DNA of 64,000 nt, taken from positions 1 through 64,000 of the forward strand of contig CAZOZP010000008.1 in the NCBI GenBank assembly GCA_964584325.1, given 5' to 3'. This DNA is from CAZOZP01 sp964584325 (lineage in GTDB: Bacteria > Bacteroidota > Ignavibacteria > Ignavibacteriales > Melioribacteraceae). The position numbers and the translations under genes are program-made. Shown one piece after another: positions 44,637 through 53,172 of the stretch. Numbering within the stretch: position 1 is the first letter of the stretch; every line of letters begins with the position of its first letter. A model generated the notes under the pieces. That model did no database searches. It saw nothing but the letters and a program-made list of their open reading frames with translations, and was not told the DNA's origin.

Positions 44637-46211
44637 ATGTCGAAAGAAAGAGTCTATATATTTGATACAACTTTGAGAGACGGAGAACAATCTCCGGGAG
44701 CTTCGCTGAATGTTTTCGAAAAACTTGAAATTGCAAGGCAACTTGAGAAATTAGGTGTAGATATAATTGAAGCCGGATTCCCGATTTCTTCTCCAACTCA
44801 GTTTGATGCAGTTCAAAGAGTTGCCGGTGAAGTCGGTATTTCCGTTGCCGGATTAGCCCGTGCTAAAGAGGAAGACATAAAAGCGGCTTATGAAGCTTTG
44901 AGGGGTGCTGCAAAGCCACGGATTCATACTTTTGCAAGCACTTCCGACTTCCATATACTCGGGAAATTCGGACACGAACGCTACGGGGTAACTCTCGAAG
45001 AAAAAAGAAAGACTATTGTTAAAATGTCTTATGATGCAGTTCAGTACGCTAAATCACTTTGTAATGATATCGAATTTTCGGCAGAAGATGCAGGCAGAAC
45101 AGATATTGGATATCTTGCTGAAGTTGTGGAAGCTGCAATTGAGGCCGGAGCCGGAACGATAAATATTCCTGATACTACAGGATACACAATGCCTCTGGAA
45201 TTCGGTGAGATGATTGCCCAACTTATGAAACGTGTAAGCAACATTCAAAAAGCGATAATAAGCGTTCACTGCCATAATGACCTGGGTCTTGGTGTTGCAA
45301 ATTCCATTGCGGCAATCCAGAACGGAGCAAGACAGGTTGAATGTACTATAAACGGAATAGGCGAGAGAGCCGGAAATGCTTCGCTCGAAGAAATTGTGAT
45401 GGCTCTTAATGTAAGAAAAGACTATTTCAATTATTTTACCAATATAAAAACTGAAGAAATCTACAATACCAGCAGAATGGTAAGCGGATTTTCAGGAATG
45501 ATTGTTCAGCCGAATAAAGCTATTGTAGGAGAAAATGCTTTTGCTCACGAATCGGGTATTCACCAGGATGGAATGCTGAAAAATAGAAATACATATGAGA
45601 TTATGACCCCTGAATCTGTGGGTGTAAGGAAAACTAAAATAGTTCTCGGAAGACATTCCGGAAGACACGGACTCAAAGTTAGGCTTGAGGAACTTGGATA
45701 TAAACTTCCTTCAGAGGAACTTGACAAAGTGTATTCTCTCTTTACGGAACTTGCAGATAAGAAAAAGGAAGTTTATGATGACGACCTCAGAATTCTGATG
45801 GGAGATGAAACTCTTCGCGAAAAAGAGTATTACAGACTCGACAGTCTTCAGGTTCAATCGGGTACAAGTTCTATTCCGACAGCTACCGTAAGAATAATTA
45901 CTCCTGAAGAAACATTTCAGGAATCCAGTACTGGGGACGGACCTGTTGATGCAGTATTTAATGCAATCGAAAGAGCATTGAATGTGAAGAATCAGGTGGA
46001 ATCATACCATGTACGTTCGGTAACTTCAGGCAGGCAGGCTATGGGAGAAGTACTCTTAAGAATCCGCGCGGGTGAAAAATCTTTTACCGGCAGAGGTGTT
46101 TCAACAGATATTATTGAAGCCAGCGCAAAGTCATATATCCAGGCAGTAAACCAGCAAAGGCTTTATATGAAAAATGAAGATGTAAATAAACCTATTGAAG
46201 AATCAGTATAA
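44637..46211 (+). CDS. leuA: 2-isopropylmalate synthase
   Basis: This 524-residue enzyme condenses acetyl-CoA with 2-oxoisovalerate. The TIM-barrel starts FDTTLRDGEQSPGASLN; metal His ligands are in SVHCHNDLGLGVAN; GIGERAGNASLEE and HESGIHQDGML are present. The C-terminal regulatory (LeuA dimer) domain, from about residue 390, should bind leucine for feedback inhibition. It shares its overall fold with cimA downstream but is the clear LeuA form (HQDGMLKNRNTYEIM). Confidence 0.95.
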   Translation: MSKERVYIFDTTLRDGEQSPGASLNVFEKLEIARQLEKLGVDIIEAGFPISSPTQFDAVQRVAGEVGISVAGLARAKEEDIKAAYEALRGAAKPRIHTFASTSDFHILGKFGHERYGVTLEEKRKTIVKMSYDAVQYAKSLCNDIEFSAEDAGRTDIGYLAEVVEAAIEAGAGTINIPDTTGYTMPLEFGEMIAQLMKRVSNIQKAIISVHCHNDLGLGVANSIAAIQNGARQVECTINGIGERAGNASLEEIVMALNVRKDYFNYFTNIKTEEIYNTSRMVSGFSGMIVQPNKAIVGENAFAHESGIHQDGMLKNRNTYEIMTPESVGVRKTKIVLGRHSGRHGLKVRLEELGYKLPSEELDKVYSLFTELADKKKEVYDDDLRILMGDETLREKEYYRLDSLQVQSGTSSIPTATVRIITPEETFQESSTGDGPVDAVFNAIERALNVKNQVESYHVRSVTSGRQAMGEVLLRIRAGEKSFTGRGVSTDIIEASAKSYIQAVNQQRLYMKNEDVNKPIEESV

Positions 46212-46224
46212 TTGAGGATTAATT

Positions 46225-47520
46225 ATGGGAATGACAATAACAGAAAAGATACTGGCCAAAGCCGCAGGCAGAGACCGCGTGGTTCCCGGCGAAAATATCT
46301 GGATGAATGTGGACGTGCTTATGACACACGATGTTTGCGGACCGCCCACAATCGGTATCTGGAAGAATGAATTCGGAGAAAACGCAAAAGTTTGGGATAA
46401 AGACAAATTAGTTATTTTTCCTGATCATTATATTTTTACGGCAGATAAATATGCAAACAGAAATGTTGAAATTTTACGCGATTTTGCGGCAAAATACAAT
46501 CTGCCAAATTATTACGATGTAGGAACTGAAAGATATAAGGGTGTTTGCCATATAGCTCTTGCCGAAGAAGGATATAATGTTCCAGGTACAGTGCTTTTCG
46601 GAACCGATTCGCATACTTGTACCTCCGGAGCTTTCGGAATGTTTTCTACAGGTGTAGGAAATACAGATGCAGCATTTATTCTTGGTACCGGAAAAATATG
46701 GGAAAAAGTTCCTGAATCAATGAAATTCATTTTTAACGGAACTCTGCCTGAATATATAACCGCAAAGGATTTAATACTTATGATATTGGGTGATATTACT
46801 ACGGACGGAGCAACTTACAGAGCAATGGAATTTGACGGTGAAGGTGTTTTTTCTCTTGAAATGTATGAAAGAATGACTCTTACCAATATGGCAATTGAAG
46901 CAGGCGGTATGAGCGGTATTATCGCTGCGGATGAAGTAACCGAGAAATTTGTAAAGGAAAGAACTAATAAATCCTATACAATTTTCAACAGCGATTCTGA
47001 TGCAAAATACCACAGCATTTATGAATACAACAGCAAAGAGCTTGAACCGGTAGTTGCTAAACCCCATAGTCCTGATAACAGAGGTTCCGTAAGAAGCGTT
47101 CAGGGTACAAAACTCACAAAATGCTACATTGGGAGCTGCACAGGCGGGAAAATCACGGATTTCCGGTTTGCCGCAAAATTGTTATACGGAAAGGAAGTGA
47201 AAGTTCCAACTTTCTTAGTTCCCGGAAGTACCGAAGTAGCCGGACAGCTTTCAAAAGAAACTTATAAAGGCAAAACTCTTCGCGAAGTATTTGAAGATGC
47301 CGGATGCGTATTCGGTGAATCTTCCTGTGCGGCTTGTTTGGGTGGAACTTCAGACACATTCGGCAGAGCTAAGGATATGGATATTGTTATATCTACAACA
47401 AACAGAAATTTCCCGGGCAGAATGGGAAGCAAGAAGTCGGAAGTTTATCTGGCATCACCGCTTACAGTTGCAGCATCCGCAATAAACGGAGTTATAACTG
47501 ATCCGCGTGATGTAATCTAA
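46225..47520 (+). CDS. leuC: 3-isopropylmalate dehydratase large subunit
   Basis: This 431-residue aconitase-superfamily subunit isomerises 2- to 3-isopropylmalate with LeuD. Substrate and cluster motifs: FGTDSHTCTSGAFG, the Cys of IGSCTGG and the pair in ESSCAACLGG. It is shorter than the E. coli form (466 residues) and matches the archaeal/short LeuC type also found in Chlorobi and deltaproteobacteria. Homologues include homoaconitase, but the leuD neighbour fixes the role. Confidence 0.94.
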   Translation: MGMTITEKILAKAAGRDRVVPGENIWMNVDVLMTHDVCGPPTIGIWKNEFGENAKVWDKDKLVIFPDHYIFTADKYANRNVEILRDFAAKYNLPNYYDVGTERYKGVCHIALAEEGYNVPGTVLFGTDSHTCTSGAFGMFSTGVGNTDAAFILGTGKIWEKVPESMKFIFNGTLPEYITAKDLILMILGDITTDGATYRAMEFDGEGVFSLEMYERMTLTNMAIEAGGMSGIIAADEVTEKFVKERTNKSYTIFNSDSDAKYHSIYEYNSKELEPVVAKPHSPDNRGSVRSVQGTKLTKCYIGSCTGGKITDFRFAAKLLYGKEVKVPTFLVPGSTEVAGQLSKETYKGKTLREVFEDAGCVFGESSCAACLGGTSDTFGRAKDMDIVISTTNRNFPGRMGSKKSEVYLASPLTVAASAINGVITDPRDVI

Positions 47521-47539
47521 TTAAATACTGAGAGGAAAA

Positions 47540-48097
47540 ATGGAAAAGATAATAAAAGGAAAAGCATACGTCTTAGGAAACAATATAGATACAGATCAGA
47601 TAATTCCTGCCGAGCATTTGGTTTACAGCCTTACTGATCCTGAAGAAAGAAAAAAATACGGTCATTTTGCTTTATCGGGTGTGCCGATTGCTGAAGCAGG
47701 ACTTCCTGAAGGTCATCAACCTTTTATTGAAGGCGAAAATTATCTTTCGGCATTCAATATCATAATAGGCGGATCAAACTTCGGATGCGGTTCATCAAGA
47801 GAACATGCTCCGTTTGCTTTGCAGGTTGCGGGGGTGAATGTTGTTGTGGCAGAATCATACGCCAGAATATTCTATCGTAATTCTGTGGACGGAGGATTCG
47901 TTGTTCCTTACGAAAGCAAAATAAAGCTGACGGATAAAATTAAAACCGGCGATGAGCTGGAAATACATCTTACTGAAAATATACTTTTAAATGTTTCTTC
48001 CGGAGAAAAATATGATCTCCGGGAATTGGGAGATGTTCTTCCGATAATTGAAGCAGGCGGTATATTTGAGTACGCAAGAAAAAACAATATGATCTGA
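47540..48097 (+). CDS. leuD: 3-isopropylmalate dehydratase small subunit
   Basis: This 185-residue swivel domain subunit pairs with LeuC. It has GNNIDTDQIIPAEHL at the start and the key motif GGSNFGCGSSREHAPFAL, with YARIFYRNSVDGG afterwards. It is of the short LeuD type that goes with the short LeuC. GAGAGGA precedes the ATG. A perfect 10-bp hairpin separates it from cimA. Confidence 0.94.
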   Translation: MEKIIKGKAYVLGNNIDTDQIIPAEHLVYSLTDPEERKKYGHFALSGVPIAEAGLPEGHQPFIEGENYLSAFNIIIGGSNFGCGSSREHAPFALQVAGVNVVVAESYARIFYRNSVDGGFVVPYESKIKLTDKIKTGDELEIHLTENILLNVSSGEKYDLRELGDVLPIIEAGGIFEYARKNNMI

Positions 48098-48110
48098 AAA
48101 GCAATTCACT

Positions 48111-48135
48111 GCAAAGGCTTAAAATAAGCCTTTGC
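48111..48135 (+). promoter_or_regulatory. intercistronic hairpin between leuD and cimA
   Basis: GCAAAGGCTT (48111-48120) pairs perfectly with AAGCCTTTGC (48126-48135) around a 5-nt loop. It lacks a proper T-run (GGCTTATTTAT follows). It could be a partial terminator or an mRNA-stabilising stem that lowers cimA expression relative to the leu genes. Confidence 0.55.
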
Positions 48136-48160
48136 GGCTTATTTATAGAAAAGGGAAAAA

Positions 48161-49729
48161 ATGCAGATAGAAATATTTGATACTACACTAAGAGACGGAA
48201 CGCAGGGTGAGGCTGTTAATCTTTCAATTCAGGATAAAATTCTGATTGCTCAGAAACTTGATGAATTCGGAATAGACGTTATTGAAGGAGGCTGGCCAGG
48301 AAGTAACCCGAAAGATGAAGAGTTTTTCAGGAAAATCCATGGTATTAAATTAAAACATTCAAAAATCTGTGCCTTCGGTTCTACAGCCCGTTATCCTGAT
48401 AAAGTAAAGACCGACAATAATCTTAATACATTGATAAAGGCAGAGACTCCGGTTATTGCAATTTTCGGGAAAACCTGGAAATTCCACTCAGAAAAGAGTC
48501 TGGGTTTTACACCGGAAGAAAACGAGGACCTAATCTATAAATCCGTAGAATATTTAAGAAGTTACGGCCGAAGAGTAATTTTTGATGCGGAGCATTTTTT
48601 CGACGGCTACAAAGACGATCCTGAATTTGCTTTAAGAATGCTTAAAGCTGCAGAAGCCGGTGGGGCAGATACTCTTGCTCTTTGTGATACTAACGGCGGA
48701 TCGCTTCCGAGTGAAGTTTTTGACATAGTTACTGTAGTAAAAAAACATTTAAAAGCAGATATCGGAATTCATGCACATAACGACGGCGATTTAGCTGTAG
48801 CAAATTCAATTGCTGCTGTAAGAGCCGGTGCAGTTCAGGTGCAGGGCACAACGAACGGTGTAGGCGAAAGGTGCGGAAATGCCAATCTTTGCAGTATTAT
48901 TCCGAATCTTATTTTAAAAATGAACTACGAAACTAACGGCGGAATAAATACAACGCAGCTTACTTCCGTTGCCAACTTTGTCTATGAAATTATGAATCTG
49001 ATACCTAATATCAGAGCTCCTTTTGTAGGAAAATCAGCGTTTGCTCATAAGGGCGGAATACATGTAAGTTCCGTACTTAAAGACAGCAGAATGTATGAGC
49101 ACATTTCTCCTTCATTGGTAGGAAATAAACAGCGAGTGCTGGTTTCAGAACTTTCAGGTCAAAGTAATATTCTCTACAAGGCAAAGGAACTTGGTATTGA
49201 TCTGCCTGAAGGAAAGGAATTTTCAAAAAACTTCGTTCAATTTCTGAAAACACTTGAGTTCGAAGGAATGCAGTTTGACGGCGCAGAAGCATCTTTTGAG
49301 CTTCTTCTTAGAACAGAACTGAATGAGTATTCTCCATATTTCAGTATAGAATATGCAAAAGTGAATGTAATGTTCGATGAGAGGGGACAAGATTATTCCG
49401 AGGCTGTTCTCAAAGTAAAAGTGAAAGATGAAATTGAACATACAGCTTCTGACGGAAACGGGCCTGTTTCTGCATTAGACAAAGCTCTGAGGAAAGCTCT
49501 TTCAAGATTTTATCCGGAAATTTCCGACATTGAGCTTATTGACTATAAGGTTAGGGTTTTAGGCGGAAAGACCGGTACTTCGGCCAAAGTAAGAGTGCTT
49601 GTAGATTCCGGCGACGGCAAGGAGAACTGGTCCACTGTCGGAGTATCCGAGAATATTATTCACGCGTCACTGCAAGCTTTAGCGGACAGTATTAATTATA
49701 AACTTTTTAGGTTCTTCAAGAATGCCTGA
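48161..49729 (+). CDS. cimA: (R)-citramalate synthase
   Basis: This 522-residue HMGL-like enzyme condenses acetyl-CoA and pyruvate to citramalate. LeuCD and LeuB can convert it to 2-oxobutyrate, bypassing threonine deaminase for isoleucine. The start FDTTLRDGTQGEAVNLS, the motif EGGWPGSNPKDEEFF and HAHNDGDLAVANS are characteristic of the CimA (TIGR00977) family rather than LeuA. The C-terminal allosteric domain is present. Its position after leuABCD fits that pathway. It overlaps the next gene by 8 bp. Confidence 0.93.
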   Translation: MQIEIFDTTLRDGTQGEAVNLSIQDKILIAQKLDEFGIDVIEGGWPGSNPKDEEFFRKIHGIKLKHSKICAFGSTARYPDKVKTDNNLNTLIKAETPVIAIFGKTWKFHSEKSLGFTPEENEDLIYKSVEYLRSYGRRVIFDAEHFFDGYKDDPEFALRMLKAAEAGGADTLALCDTNGGSLPSEVFDIVTVVKKHLKADIGIHAHNDGDLAVANSIAAVRAGAVQVQGTTNGVGERCGNANLCSIIPNLILKMNYETNGGINTTQLTSVANFVYEIMNLIPNIRAPFVGKSAFAHKGGIHVSSVLKDSRMYEHISPSLVGNKQRVLVSELSGQSNILYKAKELGIDLPEGKEFSKNFVQFLKTLEFEGMQFDGAEASFELLLRTELNEYSPYFSIEYAKVNVMFDERGQDYSEAVLKVKVKDEIEHTASDGNGPVSALDKALRKALSRFYPEISDIELIDYKVRVLGGKTGTSAKVRVLVDSGDGKENWSTVGVSENIIHASLQALADSINYKLFRFFKNA

Positions 49730-50501
49730 TATGAAAAAATCCGAATTACTCGAAAAACGTCTGCAGGAAATCGGGGAATCGCTGAATAACAGCGATAAAG
49801 CAAAAGCATTGATAGGCTTGGGGTCAGTTGGTATAGAACTTTCACGAATGGATGATTATTCAGATCTCGATTTTTTTGCGATTATGGAAAACGGATTCAA
49901 AAGGGAATTTATCGATAATCTTTCATGGCTTGAGAATATTAAACATGTTGCATATAAATTTCTTAATTCGCCCGACGGATATAAACTTATGTTTGATGAC
50001 GGTGTGTTCTGTGAGTTTGCAGTTTTCGAGGAGTGGGAATTACAGGATATTCCTTATGCTGAAGGAAGAATTGTCTGGTGTAAAGAAAATTTTAACAGGG
50101 AATTAAGAAAACCTTCACGCCCAATGCCTCAAAGAAGCAATTCATCGTTGGAATTCCTGGTGGGAGAATTAGTAACAAATATTTATGTTGGTCTTTGCCG
50201 CTATTTTCGCGGGGAAAAGCTATCGGGTCAGAGATTTATTGAAGGATATGCTGTTGACAGGTTTGTTGAACTTACAGAAAAGTATCAAACAGCACAAGTC
50301 TGCTTCTGGGATAGTTATCAGAAGGAACGCAGATTTGAATTCAGATATCCGGAAGAATCAAGAATTCTTGATGATATAATTCAGGGATACGGAAGAGTTC
50401 CGCACTCAGCCCGGAAGCTGTTAGATTATATAGATTCTAAATACGGTGTCGATCAGTTTATGAAAAAGACAATTCTTGAAATGATTGAAATAAATTTGTA
50501 A
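49722..50501 (+). CDS. nucleotidyltransferase-fold protein
   Basis: This 259-residue protein shows the polymerase-beta-type nucleotidyltransferase signature: G34-S35 in GLGSVGIELSR and D48-x-D50 in DYSDLDFF, with a further acidic residue in FCEFAVFEE. The rest is helical. The closest recognisable relatives are small-molecule adenylyltransferases of the aminoglycoside/lincosamide type, but resistance activity cannot be claimed. The start at 49722 overlaps cimA by 8 bp; a second ATG at 49731 just after the cimA stop is equally possible. It leads into the two glycosyltransferase genes. Confidence 0.65.
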   Translation: MPDMKKSELLEKRLQEIGESLNNSDKAKALIGLGSVGIELSRMDDYSDLDFFAIMENGFKREFIDNLSWLENIKHVAYKFLNSPDGYKLMFDDGVFCEFAVFEEWELQDIPYAEGRIVWCKENFNRELRKPSRPMPQRSNSSLEFLVGELVTNIYVGLCRYFRGEKLSGQRFIEGYAVDRFVELTEKYQTAQVCFWDSYQKERRFEFRYPEESRILDDIIQGYGRVPHSARKLLDYIDSKYGVDQFMKKTILEMIEINL

Positions 50502-50553
50502 TATTAGCCCCATAAGTTTGCATATCCGATAAATTATTTTTTTGGAAGGTATA

Positions 50554-51864
50554 TTGGAAGTTAAGGCTTGGGTAGTATCGGCGGAAATGGGCTACGGTCA
50601 TCACAGGGCTGCCTATGCTCTTGAAGATATTGCTGAACAAGGTGTAATTAATGCCGGAGATGCTTCTTTTGTAAGTGAAAAAGAAAAATCTCTATGGACA
50701 AAAAGTCTTGCTGTATATGAACATGTTTCCCGCCTTAAAAGTATTCCTCTTATTGGAAAGCCTCTATTCGGAATTATGGATAAATTTCTTCATATTCCCA
50801 GCTTTTATCCCATCCGCGATCTCTCGGAACAGACATTTCAGGTAAGGATGCTTGTTTCAAGCATTAATAAAGGATTATGCAATGGTGTTCTTCAGAAGAT
50901 ACAGGAAAAATATCTTCCGATGGTTACATCATTTTATGCTCCTGCAGTTGCGGCAGATCTTGCCGGCTACGACCAGATTTACTGTATTATTTGTGATGCG
51001 GATATCAACAGAGTGTGGGTTGCACCAGAGCCCTGGGATAGCCGGATAAGATACTTTGCTCCTTGCGGAAAGGCGGCACAGAGACTTAAAGCTTATGGTG
51101 TTTCAGAAGATAAAATATTTATAACCGGATTCCCTTTGCATGATTCTCTTCTTGGCGGAAGAAATCTTGCGGTATTAAAAAATGATTTGGGACAAAGGTT
51201 AAGCTATCTTGATCCGAAAGGAAAATTTAAAGCTCTTCACGGAAAAAATGCCGAGTATTTTCTTGGTAAGGATAATCTGGAATTCAGAAACGAAAGAGTT
51301 CTTACAATAACTTTTGCAGTAGGCGGGGCAGGTGCACAGAAAGAAACTGCTCAGAAAATTATTAAGGGAATAAAAAAGAAACTTGAGAACAATGAAATAA
51401 GAATTATTCTTGTTGCCGGTATAAGAAAAGAAGTGTATGAATATTTTGCGGAAATTGCAAAAACTGAAGGCATACCGCAGGAATCATATAAGATTATCTA
51501 TAGTGAAAATATGGAAGGTTACTTCAATCTGTTTAACCGGGCAATTCGTGAAACAGATATACTTTGGACTAAACCCTCTGAGTTGTCATTTTATTCCGGA
51601 TTGGGGATTCCTGTCATTATGACTCAGGCAATTGGCTCGCAGGAAAAGTTTAACAGGAAATGGCTTCGTGAAATTGGAGCAGGCATTAAACAGGAAAAAC
51701 CTGAATATGCTGACCAATGGCTTATTGATTTACTTAATGACGGCAGACTTGCCGAAGCAGCCTGGTCCGGATTTCTTAAAGCAAGAAAACTCGGCATTTA
51801 TAAAATCTATGAAGTTCTGGAGACCGGCAGCATGATAACCGAAACATCCCCGGTGCTAAGATGA
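50554..51864 (+). CDS. glycosyltransferase-like protein (GT-B, MGDG-synthase-like), first of a pair
   Basis: This 436-residue protein begins VKAWVVSAEMGYGHHRAAYAL, a GT-B/GT28 N-terminal loop like MGDG synthase, and ends with a domain including TFAVGGAGAQKETAQKIIKGI and WTKPSELSFYSGLGIPVIMTQ, resembling the donor-binding half. No specific family is recognised with certainty; it looks like an uncharacterised DUF-type relative. The TTG at 50554 is taken as start since GGAAGG lies at 50544-50549; an in-frame TTG at 50542 precedes that site. The last 4 bases overlap the next gene (ATGA). Confidence 0.7.
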   Translation: MEVKAWVVSAEMGYGHHRAAYALEDIAEQGVINAGDASFVSEKEKSLWTKSLAVYEHVSRLKSIPLIGKPLFGIMDKFLHIPSFYPIRDLSEQTFQVRMLVSSINKGLCNGVLQKIQEKYLPMVTSFYAPAVAADLAGYDQIYCIICDADINRVWVAPEPWDSRIRYFAPCGKAAQRLKAYGVSEDKIFITGFPLHDSLLGGRNLAVLKNDLGQRLSYLDPKGKFKALHGKNAEYFLGKDNLEFRNERVLTITFAVGGAGAQKETAQKIIKGIKKKLENNEIRIILVAGIRKEVYEYFAEIAKTEGIPQESYKIIYSENMEGYFNLFNRAIRETDILWTKPSELSFYSGLGIPVIMTQAIGSQEKFNRKWLREIGAGIKQEKPEYADQWLIDLLNDGRLAEAAWSGFLKARKLGIYKIYEVLETGSMITETSPVLR

Positions 51865-53000
51865 AAGAAATAAAAGAGAAACATCTTTTCCTCTATTTGA
51901 GAACCGGAGGCGGACATCTTGCCCCTGCACGTTCTGTAGCAAATTATATGCTTAATCATTTCTCGGATAAGGCCGAACCGGTACTTGTTGACGGATTTGA
52001 ACGCACAAACGGAGCGGTTAAATATATTATTGAAGACGGCTACAGAAAACTTCAGGCACGTGGGCAGTTTTTTTATGAATTTATTTATGCTTTCAATAAA
52101 ATACCGCTTTTTTCCGGAATAACTTGTTCTCTTGTATCATTTTTCGTTAAGCCGTTTCTTAAAGAAATAATCATTGAACACAAACCTGATAAGATTAATA
52201 TTTTCCACTTTTTTCTCATTAAACCGGTTATGGAAATAATAAAAGAGAATAAACTTCCGGCTAAAGTCTTTACCATAGTAACAGATCCATACACACCGCA
52301 TCCTATATGGTTTTTACAGAAAAAACAGAATTTTATAGTATTCAGTAAAATGCTTAGAGAAAAAATCGAAAAAATGAATATCTCCCACAATTCGATTGAA
52401 CATTTTCCCTTTATTCTTGATTCAAAGTTTGCCTCGGCTCTTCCTTCGGAAAAAGTTAATGAGATTAAAAAAGAAAAAGGATTTGATCCGGATAAAAAAC
52501 TTGTACTTCTTATGGGCGGAGGAGACGGACTGCCTTCGGGTGAAAAAATTATTAAACAGTTAATGCCGGTTGTAAAGGATAATTATATTGTTATAGTTTG
52601 CGGGAAGAATGAATCTCTTTTTCAGAATGCTTCAGCTTTTAAGGAACAAAACAAACTGGAAAACCTAATCATTTTCAGATTTATTGATTTTGTATATGAA
52701 TTGATAAATATCTCAGATATTATAATAACTAAATGCGGTGCCTCTACATTTATGGAAATTCTTCTTCAGAAGAAAGTACCTGTCGTAATAAATTATCTCT
52801 GGGAACAGGAAAAAGGAAATATGGAATTCTTGAGGGATAATAATCTCGGAATATACGAAAAGAGACTTAACAAATTGCCCGGGATAGTTTCAAAACTTCT
52901 TACCGATAAAGAATACTACCGGTCATTCATTACCAACATTGAAGCAAAACAGCTTAAGATAGGAACTTCACAAGTAGCAGACTACCTAATAAAATCGTAA
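51861..53000 (+). CDS. MGDG-synthase-like glycosyltransferase (GT28), second of a pair
   Basis: This 379-residue protein has the N-terminal loop LYLRTGGGHLAPARSVANYML, TDPYTPHPIWF in the middle, LLMGGGDGLPSG opening the second Rossmann domain, and the donor-binding TKCGASTFMEILLQKKVPVVINYLWEQEKGN. These are landmarks of the MGDG synthase / UgtP group, which glycosylates diacylglycerol at the inner membrane. The substrate is not proven. The 4-bp overlap with the preceding GT-like gene suggests that the two products work together. Confidence 0.82.
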   Translation: MKEIKEKHLFLYLRTGGGHLAPARSVANYMLNHFSDKAEPVLVDGFERTNGAVKYIIEDGYRKLQARGQFFYEFIYAFNKIPLFSGITCSLVSFFVKPFLKEIIIEHKPDKINIFHFFLIKPVMEIIKENKLPAKVFTIVTDPYTPHPIWFLQKKQNFIVFSKMLREKIEKMNISHNSIEHFPFILDSKFASALPSEKVNEIKKEKGFDPDKKLVLLMGGGDGLPSGEKIIKQLMPVVKDNYIVIVCGKNESLFQNASAFKEQNKLENLIIFRFIDFVYELINISDIIITKCGASTFMEILLQKKVPVVINYLWEQEKGNMEFLRDNNLGIYEKRLNKLPGIVSKLLTDKEYYRSFITNIEAKQLKIGTSQVADYLIKS

Positions 53001-53172
53001 GTTATAATAAAACCGAAAAACCGGTCTGAACTCCTAAAATTTATTTTCAAGTCAAATCCAAAAAAAATCTTGCGTATTTATATATAATAATTTATGTTCT
53101 TAATAAGCTAATTAATGTAAAATGTATTTATAAATCAAATGGGATATATTAATTAAAAGTGGGGTATTAAGA

